Positions 22,824 to 30,636 of a DNA stretch of 64,000 bases are shown piece by piece. The position numbers were made by a program, and so were the translations under genes. The notes under the pieces were generated by a model that saw only the letters and a program-made list of their open reading frames with translations, did not search any database and was not told the origin of the DNA. How positions within the stretch are numbered: position 1 is the stretch's first letter; the number at the start of each line of letters is the position of its first letter. This DNA is from Planctomycetota bacterium (GTDB lineage Bacteria; Planctomycetota; Planctomycetia; Isosphaerales; Isosphaeraceae), in the NCBI GenBank assembly GCA_028291545.1, contig JAQGHR010000057.1, positions 102,313 through 166,312 of the forward strand. Reading direction: 5' to 3'.

Positions 22824-23455
22824 TCCCGGCAGAACCGATGCGGAAAATCGACCGCTAGCCGTCTGCCCAGGGACAGGCATCGAAGAGTAGCCGAGCTCGG
22901 GTCACAACAGTCAGAGCCGCCTCCGCTCGGCTGCCGCCCTGGTGGGACGGCTTGCGCCGTCGTCAATCCGTTGCGCCGAGGCCCGCCCGACAGGGGCGTG
23001 GGTTCGGCGGGCTTGCAATGACCGCTCGCGCGAAACGATGCGGATTGCATCGGTTGCGAGACGGCTCGTCCGATCGGTGCGTCAACTTGAGTTCACAAGA
23101 AAACTTTTGTCTTTTCGCTTGCACATGCTAGACTCCTTCGGCAGCCTTGGTTTATTGAACTTCGCACCTGATCGCGACGCATCCACCAACTGCATTTCCG
23201 ACACAACCTGATTAGCCCCTACGCTTTCGGACAGCCCGGACCAATCCATTCGGGACGATTTTCGCAACGGCCGAGAGACCTGCCATGCCTCGGGTATGGC
23301 CGGTCAGGATCGCGGTGCGCCTTTTCTCGGCAAGAGGGGGCCTCCTCGCATCCTCTCTCACCGACCAGCAGTTCGCAGTGCAACATGAGCTCATTTTGAG
23401 AAACGGATGAATGCCCCGTCGCCCAGGGAGGTCGCGACTATGAGAGACCTCCCCG

Positions 23456-26400
23456 ATGACGACGCCTCGCCTCCGCGCAACGCGCCCCAAGATCGTGCTT
23501 CTTGAGCCTCGGTTACTGCTCGCCGCAGTCAGCCCCTCGGCGGCGTGGATCGGTCAGGACGGGAAAGATCTCGTCGGCCCCTCGTCCGCGCCGGGCAGCG
23601 ACCAGGTCCAGGATATTCACATCGCCGTCGCCGGCTTATCGCCGCTCAGGACGGTCGTGGCCGCCGACATTCTCGGGCTCGGCGGCGGTAGCTGGCAGTA
23701 TCCGGGCGGACGAAATTCCTGGGCTGCTGCGATCGTCCGTAACGCGGGCGCCTCGACGGCCGACGTCTACGTCGAGCCCTCCCAGTCCGAGACCGGCCGC
23801 CCGTTCGAGATGGTCCTGACCTACGACGACAACACGAAATCCGACTTGTGGTTTCACGGCGGGACGGCCGATCCGAATCTGCGCATGCCCTCGGCCGTGG
23901 CCACGCTCGGTTGGATCGGTCAGGACGGTCACGATCTCGTCGGCCTCGGGCCGTCGGTCGGCCCGGACGGTGTCCAGGATCTTCGCTGGACCCTCGGCAA
24001 TCTCTCGGCCACGACACCGGTCACCGACGTGACGATCGTTTCCTCGGGAGGATCTTACTGGGCTTCGGGGACCAACCCGTCCGGCTTTGCGAACGCCTCG
24101 ATGAGCCAGAACGGGTCTGTCGCCGACCTCTACATCAATCCGTATGGTGACCCGTCCGGCCAGACGTTCACGGCAACGATCACCTATGCCAATCACAAGA
24201 CCGACACGGTCACGGCGACCGCCGGACACGCCGACCCCAACCTCGCCCAGCCCGCGACGGCCGGCCCGATCCCGACGCTTCAAGGTCCCGTAACCGCGTC
24301 CTGGATCGGGCAGGACGGCTCGGACCTGATGGGTCCCGGCTCGGCCCGGATCGCCCTGAGCGGACTCCCGGCCGGACGCTCGATCGTCGCGGCCGCTCTC
24401 AGCGATTCCTCCCGTGGCCTCTGGGTCTATCGTGGCGCCAGCGGCGGCTCATTCTACTCCGATCCATGGTCCGGGCCGCTCGGCTTCCGCACGACCAGTG
24501 CCGGCGCGGATATCGGCTTCCCCCCCGATCGTGACGAAGCCGGCGCGACGCTCACGCTCCGGTTGGCGTTCGATGACGGCACGACCAGTGTGACGCAACT
24601 CCTCGCGAGCACGACCGATCCCGGCAGGCGCGAACCCGGTCCGGCTGCTTCCTCGGTGGTGGCCCATCCTGGCGACAATTTGAACGACCTCGCGAATCGA
24701 TTCGGGACGGTCCGCCTCTCGGCCGGGATCTACGCGCTCAGCAGCCCACTGATCCTGAATCAGCCGGTCGCCATCGTGGCCGATCCGGGAGTCACGCTGC
24801 AATTCTCCCAGGCGGCGAGCGAACCCGCATGGTCCACGGCAATCAAGATCCATGCCGGTCACACGACGCTCGATGGATTCTCCGTCCGGTTCGCGACGCC
24901 CGTGCGCTGGGCGGATAACGTGAGCTATGGCCCCGCCGTGATCGGCACCACGGATAACCTGGACTCGGGACACAATGCACTCAAGGTGGGGCTGCTCCTG
25001 AGGAACCTGGACCTGCAATCACCCCCGGTGCTCTCCGGCAATGTCGAGGCGCCTCGGCTCATCCGGCTGGCATCGGGCCTTGATGGACGGATCGAGGGCA
25101 ACACGCTCAAGGGTGGTGCCACCGAATTCCTGAACGGTCCGTGGACGATCGTGAACAACAACTACCTCGGCACGGTTCCCAACACCTACTGCTGGAACGC
25201 CTTCGCCGGGCACAACACGCACGACGTCATCATTCAAGGTAATACGGCTCAACCTCAAGGCGCGTCCGGGAGGACGTGGAGATTCGCCGTCCTTTCGGGC
25301 AGCGGTTTCAACGACTCGATTTCGAGTAACCTTGTCGTCGGAATCGGGCCTCGGGATGGCGACCCGGTCGATATGAACGCGGCCGAGATCATCCTCACCG
25401 AGTCGTACAGCCTTCAGTTCGAGGGGATGCCGACCGGAATCTCATCCGGCGGTCTCGTGCTCCAGATCCCCCCGCCCCAGGGCGGCCCGGCGCACACGGG
25501 CGACATGGTGGCGATCCTTTCGGGGCCGGCCGCCGGCACCTATCGCCGGATTGCCCAGGCCCTCGGCCCCCAAACCTACTTGATGGACACCCCCCTCCCC
25601 TCCGGCAACTACGCGATCTCGATCGCCTCGGGCTTTGTGGGCGAGACCTTTCAGGGCAACACGATCGACACCCGCGGAAGCACGGGCGCGGGAGACCTTG
25701 TCCTGGTTGGGAACCACTTCGGAACCAAGGTCCTGAACAACCACTTGCTCGGCGGGGCCGCCGGTTTTCGCATCACCGCCGCACCCTCGGAGCATCCGGA
25801 GACCTGGGGCTGGTCACACGCTCCCTTTCTCAACGCGACCATCGATGGCAACATCATCGAGGACTCGCCCGGAGGAGCCTCCCTCGCCGTCGAGCATTCG
25901 AGCGTGATCAAGTCCAACGCGGGGCGAGTCTATTTTTCCGGCTCCCTCACCAACAACACCGTCGTCTGGTCGTCGTCATTCCTGTCCGCTCGCGGCGGCG
26001 CGACTGGCCTGACAGGGCTGGTCGTTGGTGACCCTGGATCGCTCGACCCGGGCGAACTCGTGCTGACCACCGGGGGAAACACGGCCAGTGTCCCGACTGG
26101 GACGATCCCGCCTCCTTTGAAAGTCCTCGCGGGCCGGATCGACGGGCAGGTCGTTCGCGCGCAGACACGATCGCTGCCGGCGGCCGTTCTTCCGGCACCG
26201 AGCGGCCTATCGCTCGTCAACGACACGGGCCTCGGCGATCAGGACAGGATCACGATGGATGGCCGCCTCCGCTTCGACCCGGTCTCCGGCGCGGTCGGAT
26301 ATGAGTATCTCGTCTCGGGCGCGGCGGCCTATCTCCCCGTGAATTCACCCTCCGGCTTCCTGCCGGCGGGCCTGACCCAGGTCTCCAATACGATCTGGCT

Positions 26401-27511
26401 GCGAGCCATTGATGCTCAGGGGCGGCGATCCCCCGAGTCGACGTATCAATTCATGCTCGACAACAGCCCGCCCATCAACTCGATCCCGTTCCTGAAACCC
26501 TCCAACGACACCGGCATCTCCGCGACGGATCGGATCACGCGCGTGGTGAATCCCGAATTCGACGTCACGGGGGACCCGACCGACACGATGATTCTTCTGG
26601 CGAACGGGGTCGAGATCGCGCGGAGGGTCGGAACGGGCTCGCTGAGAGATCCCATCTCGCGAGCCGACGGCAGTTATGGTTACAGCCTGCACCGCCTCGA
26701 CGCCGCGGGCAATGCGTCGGACTCGGCCGTCATGACGCTGACGATCGACGCCACAGCTCCGTCCGCAGTCGCCAATCTCACCATCCAACCGGATGGCCGC
26801 GTCTCCTTCAGCCCAACCGGTCGCGACGATTCCTACGAGTACCAGGTAGGAACCAGCGGAGCGTTCATCTCGATCGATCGACAGACCTCGTTCTCGACGA
26901 CCGCAGGCGGCAATATCGGCGTTCGCGCGGTGGACGTGGCGGGGAATATCGGCCCCGAAACCTGGGTCGCGCTCGCTTCCAGCTCGACACCGTCGGGGGT
27001 GTGGCTCGGCCAGGATGGTCGCGATCTGGTGGGGCCAGGCTCCCCCGGAAAGCCGGACGGCATCCAGGACATCCATGTCGTCTTGAATGGTCTCCGATCC
27101 GATCGCGCGATCGTTTTCATCGACATCCAGGGCCTCGGAGGAAGTCGCTGGCAGTTCGGCGGCCAGAGCGGCCCGTGGAAGGCGGTGTTGGTCCGCTCTC
27201 CGGGGGCGACGACGGCCGATCTTTACCTCCAGCCCGATCGCATAGAGACGGGCCGCCCGTTTTCCGTGACGGTCCAGTACAACGATGGATCACGCGCGGC
27301 GTTCTGGATCAGCGGCGGCGCCGCCAATCCGGCCCTTCATGTTCCGGCCGCTCCCGGCGTAACTAGAACCGGCAAGACCCCAAATGTTGCATCCAGGAAG
27401 GCGCTCGCTCACGCACGATCCAAACCGAAGCCCAGACCGATCACGAGCCACAAAGGCCCGATCGCGAAGGCGACGTTGAATCGGGTTGCTCATCCGAGAA
27501 AGAAGAAGTGA
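23456..27511 (+). CDS. LEPR-motif surface protein with parallel beta-helix region, Ig-like region and four WIGQDG modules
   Basis: KIVLLEPRLLLAA N-terminus; repeated W[IL]GQDGxDL[VM]G segments; central 'GDNLNDLANRFGTVRLSAGIYALSSPLILNQPVAIVADPGVTL' typical of parallel beta-helix proteins. Confidence 0.85.
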   Translation: MTTPRLRATRPKIVLLEPRLLLAAVSPSAAWIGQDGKDLVGPSSAPGSDQVQDIHIAVAGLSPLRTVVAADILGLGGGSWQYPGGRNSWAAAIVRNAGASTADVYVEPSQSETGRPFEMVLTYDDNTKSDLWFHGGTADPNLRMPSAVATLGWIGQDGHDLVGLGPSVGPDGVQDLRWTLGNLSATTPVTDVTIVSSGGSYWASGTNPSGFANASMSQNGSVADLYINPYGDPSGQTFTATITYANHKTDTVTATAGHADPNLAQPATAGPIPTLQGPVTASWIGQDGSDLMGPGSARIALSGLPAGRSIVAAALSDSSRGLWVYRGASGGSFYSDPWSGPLGFRTTSAGADIGFPPDRDEAGATLTLRLAFDDGTTSVTQLLASTTDPGRREPGPAASSVVAHPGDNLNDLANRFGTVRLSAGIYALSSPLILNQPVAIVADPGVTLQFSQAASEPAWSTAIKIHAGHTTLDGFSVRFATPVRWADNVSYGPAVIGTTDNLDSGHNALKVGLLLRNLDLQSPPVLSGNVEAPRLIRLASGLDGRIEGNTLKGGATEFLNGPWTIVNNNYLGTVPNTYCWNAFAGHNTHDVIIQGNTAQPQGASGRTWRFAVLSGSGFNDSISSNLVVGIGPRDGDPVDMNAAEIILTESYSLQFEGMPTGISSGGLVLQIPPPQGGPAHTGDMVAILSGPAAGTYRRIAQALGPQTYLMDTPLPSGNYAISIASGFVGETFQGNTIDTRGSTGAGDLVLVGNHFGTKVLNNHLLGGAAGFRITAAPSEHPETWGWSHAPFLNATIDGNIIEDSPGGASLAVEHSSVIKSNAGRVYFSGSLTNNTVVWSSSFLSARGGATGLTGLVVGDPGSLDPGELVLTTGGNTASVPTGTIPPPLKVLAGRIDGQVVRAQTRSLPAAVLPAPSGLSLVNDTGLGDQDRITMDGRLRFDPVSGAVGYEYLVSGAAAYLPVNSPSGFLPAGLTQVSNTIWLRAIDAQGRRSPESTYQFMLDNSPPINSIPFLKPSNDTGISATDRITRVVNPEFDVTGDPTDTMILLANGVEIARRVGTGSLRDPISRADGSYGYSLHRLDAAGNASDSAVMTLTIDATAPSAVANLTIQPDGRVSFSPTGRDDSYEYQVGTSGAFISIDRQTSFSTTAGGNIGVRAVDVAGNIGPETWVALASSSTPSGVWLGQDGRDLVGPGSPGKPDGIQDIHVVLNGLRSDRAIVFIDIQGLGGSRWQFGGQSGPWKAVLVRSPGATTADLYLQPDRIETGRPFSVTVQYNDGSRAAFWISGGAANPALHVPAAPGVTRTGKTPNVASRKALAHARSKPKPRPITSHKGPIAKATLNRVAHPRKKK
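23546..24620 (+). repeat. Three tandem copies of the WIGQDG module (copy starts about 23546, 23912, 24302); a fourth starts at 27002
   Basis: WIGQDGKDLVGPSSAPGSDQVQDIHIAVAGL / WIGQDGHDLVGLGPSVGPDGVQDLRWTLGNL / WIGQDGSDLMGPGSARIALSGL / WLGQDGRDLVGPGSPGKPDGIQDIHVVLNGL. Confidence 0.85.
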
Positions 27512-27545
27512 CGTGATCCCGCGCGGTGGTTCGTGGCACAACCGG

Positions 27546-28715
27546 TTATTCGATCACGATCGCACAACCTAGGGGCCTGCCATCCTCGGAGCCTGAGGGC
27601 GATCGGTCGTCGACGGGTTCATCATTCTCGACCGAGGCGACCGACGGATTGTTCCGAAACACCACCCATCGCGACATCGAGAAGCTGATCCCCGTGGCCG
27701 CGATGATCCCGACCACGGCCGCCGCGAGCTTGTGGGCATTGAAGAACGCGACTTTGCGCGGCAATAACAGCCGGAATGCCAGACTGACCATGACCCCGAG
27801 GAGATTGCTCGCGACATACGCCGCGAACTGACGAGGCAGGGAACCGCCTCTCGCATAACTGAAGGTCAAACGGCGATTGAGCGAGAAATTCCACACGAGC
27901 GCCACGGCGATCGCGGATGATCCGGCCATCGCCAGCGCGAGACTCACCTTCGTGGGTGGAACATTGTAATACGCGAGCGAGGTGCGCTCGTAGAGCTTCT
28001 GGAAGACGAAATAGCTGAAGAGGTCGACACACATGCCCGACGCGCCCACGACGCAGAATTGGATGAGCCGGGAGCCATTTCCATACCGGTGATCGGCGAG
28101 TCGTTTCATATGACGGACGTCGTCCCAGCCCGGCAACCGTCCTCGCGACGACAATCGCGTCTCGACGGCGACGTCCTCGCGACGACCTTTAAGCTTCCCC
28201 AGCAACTCCAGGGAAAACTTGGCCCCGACGGCGCCAAAACGGTGCGAGGAGGCGTCTATCGCCTCCCTCGTCACCCCCACGAGACCGGAGAGCGGGTCGG
28301 TCGTGCTCGTGAACGGCTTCGCGAACTGTCCCAGGAGCCGAAACAGCCAGCCAGCCTTCGAGGGACTGCACCACCGGCTGCCGATCGCGAGTTCGGCCCG
28401 GCCTTCCGCCAGCGGGGCAACAACCCGCGCGAGATCCTCGGGCTGATACCCCATCCTCGGGTCCAGGACCAGAAGGACGGACCCGTCGGCCGCGTCGAGC
28501 CCCGCCATGGCCGCCGAGGCCAAGCCTGGATCGTTGGCGACGACCCTGCGCCAGCCATCGCCCCCGTCCAGCCCCGGTGGTACTCCTGGCCCGACCACGA
28601 TCAACACCTCGACCTCATGCCCTGCGGCTTCCAGTGCCGAGCGATACGCGGCGACCTCGCCATCGGGCCGAGGGTCGCCGGGAACCGAGGGCAGGATCAA
28701 GCTGACGCGGGGCAT
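27546..28715 (-). CDS. GT2-type glycosyltransferase fused to C-terminal GtrA-like membrane domain
   Basis: Start MPRVSLILPSVPGDPRPDGEVAAYRSALEAAGHEVEVLIVVGPG; GtrA-like C-terminus 'FCVVGASGMCVDLFSYFVFQKLY...VWNFSLNRRLTFSYARGG...SRWVVFRN'. Confidence 0.85.
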   Translation of the reverse strand: MPRVSLILPSVPGDPRPDGEVAAYRSALEAAGHEVEVLIVVGPGVPPGLDGGDGWRRVVANDPGLASAAMAGLDAADGSVLLVLDPRMGYQPEDLARVVAPLAEGRAELAIGSRWCSPSKAGWLFRLLGQFAKPFTSTTDPLSGLVGVTREAIDASSHRFGAVGAKFSLELLGKLKGRREDVAVETRLSSRGRLPGWDDVRHMKRLADHRYGNGSRLIQFCVVGASGMCVDLFSYFVFQKLYERTSLAYYNVPPTKVSLALAMAGSSAIAVALVWNFSLNRRLTFSYARGGSLPRQFAAYVASNLLGVMVSLAFRLLLPRKVAFFNAHKLAAAVVGIIAATGISFSMSRWVVFRNNPSVASVENDEPVDDRSPSGSEDGRPLGCAIVIE

Positions 28716-28845
28716 GAGGAGAAAACTCCGGCAAGGACGCGGGCGGATCAAGCGAGCAGAACGATGCTGCCGGCCGCGAAGGGCGCAAGAATCTATTCCA
28801 AGTTTGCCGACTTGACAACCTGAGTTCGATCGCCAGGAGACCGCC

Positions 28846-29160
28846 TCACTTCGGCGACGGGCGTCCGAGGTCTTCGCTCCGGGGATAGATCTTGTGTCTC
28901 GGAGCGCCTCGGAGCACCTGCTCCTTGCCCCATTGCGTGACCGACCGGAACGTCTCGGAGCCGATGAACTGGAGGAACGCCTCGCGGTCGTCCCACTCAC
29001 TCAGCACGGCGAACGAGTCCGGGTCATCGACTCGCTGATAAAGGTAGGTCACCTTATGGCCGGGGATTGTCGCCAGAAGCGCTATGACTTCCTGAAACTT
29101 GGCGGTAAACATCCCCGATTTCTCGGGAATCACGTCATAATACATGCCGACAGTAACCAC
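28846..29160 (-). CDS. Antibiotic biosynthesis monooxygenase (ABM)-domain protein
   Basis: MVTVGMYYDVIPEKSGMFTAKFQEVIALLATIPGHKVTYLYQRVDDPDSFAVLSEWDDREAFLQFIGSETF, ABM fold pattern. Confidence 0.75.
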   Translation of the reverse strand: MVTVGMYYDVIPEKSGMFTAKFQEVIALLATIPGHKVTYLYQRVDDPDSFAVLSEWDDREAFLQFIGSETFRSVTQWGKEQVLRGAPRHKIYPRSEDLGRPSPK

Positions 29161-29224
29161 GATTGTCTCCAGGGAGCAGGGTGCGACTCATCACGGGACC
29201 GGATTCCAGCGCTACGGACGGGCG

Positions 29225-30298
29225 CTAGAGTGCGCGCTCGATCCATCCTCCGCCCATGACGAGATTTCCGTCGTAAACCGTGACGACTTGCCCCGGCGTG
29301 ACGGCGAGTTGCGGCTGATCGAAATGGACAAGGGCCCCGTCGCCTTTCGTCGGCTCGACACGCGCCGGGACCGCGCGATGCCGGCTACGGATCTGGGCGA
29401 GGCAAGACACCGGCTCCGCGGGCTCGTCGATGTGCCAGTGAAACCTGGTCGCTTCCAGCCCGCCTCGTTCCAGGGCCTGTCGCGGACCCAGCCGTACCGT
29501 ACGGCTCTGGGGCTCGATCTGCACGACGTATCTCGGTTCGCCCACGGCAACTCCGAGACCTCGCCTCTGCCCGATCGTGAATGCCTCGATCCCCTGATGC
29601 TCCCCCAGAAGAGTCCCATCCAGGTCGACGAGCGGCCCCGAGGCGTTCAAATCCGGGCGGCGATCCCGGACGAAGCGGAGATAGTCATCGTCGGGGACGA
29701 AGCAGATCTCCTGGCTATCCGGCTTATCGTGGACCGGCAAATCGAGCTCACGAGCCACCGCCCGGATCTCCGCCTTGGTATATCCGCCCACCGGCAGAAG
29801 GACGTGCGGCAGCAGCTCGCGACGAAGCCCGAACAGGACGTAGGACTGATCTTTCGAGGAATCGACCGCGCGGGCGATTCGACGACGGCCCAGCTCGTCG
29901 GTCGCCATCCGGGCGTAATGGCCGGTGGCCACGAAGTCGGCCCCGACCTGCTTGCCGTAGGCCCACAACTTGCCAAACTTCAGCCAGATATTGCACATGA
30001 CGCATGGATTGGGCGTCCGGCCGAGCGCATACTCGCTGGCGAACTGATCCATGATCCGCGCGAAATCTCGTTCGAAATCGAGCGCATAGAAGGGGATATC
30101 CAGCCGATCGGCCACCGCTTGAGCGTCGACGGCGTCCGTGGCGCTGCAACAGGTCTTGGTGCGTCGTTCCAGGTCGTTTCCGTGCGCACCGGTCCTCATG
30201 AACAGGCCGATGACCTCGTACCCTTGCTCCTTGAGCAAGTGCGCGGCCACCGAGCTATCCACCCCGCCACTCATCGCCAGGACAACCCGGCCGGACAT
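29225..30298 (-). CDS. mnmA: tRNA-specific 2-thiouridylase MnmA
   Basis: MSGRVVLAMSGGVDSSVAAHLLKEQGYEVIGLFMR; NPCVMCNIWLKFGKL; GTLLGEHQGIEAFTIGQRRGLGVA. Confidence 0.96.
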   Translation of the reverse strand: MSGRVVLAMSGGVDSSVAAHLLKEQGYEVIGLFMRTGAHGNDLERRTKTCCSATDAVDAQAVADRLDIPFYALDFERDFARIMDQFASEYALGRTPNPCVMCNIWLKFGKLWAYGKQVGADFVATGHYARMATDELGRRRIARAVDSSKDQSYVLFGLRRELLPHVLLPVGGYTKAEIRAVARELDLPVHDKPDSQEICFVPDDDYLRFVRDRRPDLNASGPLVDLDGTLLGEHQGIEAFTIGQRRGLGVAVGEPRYVVQIEPQSRTVRLGPRQALERGGLEATRFHWHIDEPAEPVSCLAQIRSRHRAVPARVEPTKGDGALVHFDQPQLAVTPGQVVTVYDGNLVMGGGWIERAL

Positions 30299-30636
30299 AA
30301 TCTTGGTGTGATCTCAGGAAGAATATGGAAGAGCCATCGCTCGACGTGCGAGCGGAACCCTGGGGGCAATTCCCTTTCAGTGTAGTCGCCCCCGATCCCT
30401 CCCGACAAGGCGGGTTGAGATTCGCCTCTCCCCGTCCGGTGGGTTGGAACCGGCCCGACGGGCAGGATCTTCGAGCGTCGCGTCGTTCTGGAATCCTGCT
30501 GGCACCGGTCTCTCCGGCCCGACCACAATGGGGATTCCAAGCCGCGAAGAAAAATCCGTAACCGCGTGCCCCGTTCCGGGTCTCTCTCATGAAGGGACCG
30601 GTCGACGAGCTTCGGGGTCCTGGAGGATCGACAACG

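Noticed and set aside
28846-29160. Secondary-metabolite cluster suggested by the antibiotic-biosynthesis-monooxygenase domain
   Set aside because: Single small ABM protein with no PKS/NRPS/tailoring genes nearby; ABM proteins are common housekeeping-like enzymes
29144-30385. 413-aa plus-strand ORF
   Set aside because: Antisense to mnmA, whose motifs are unambiguous
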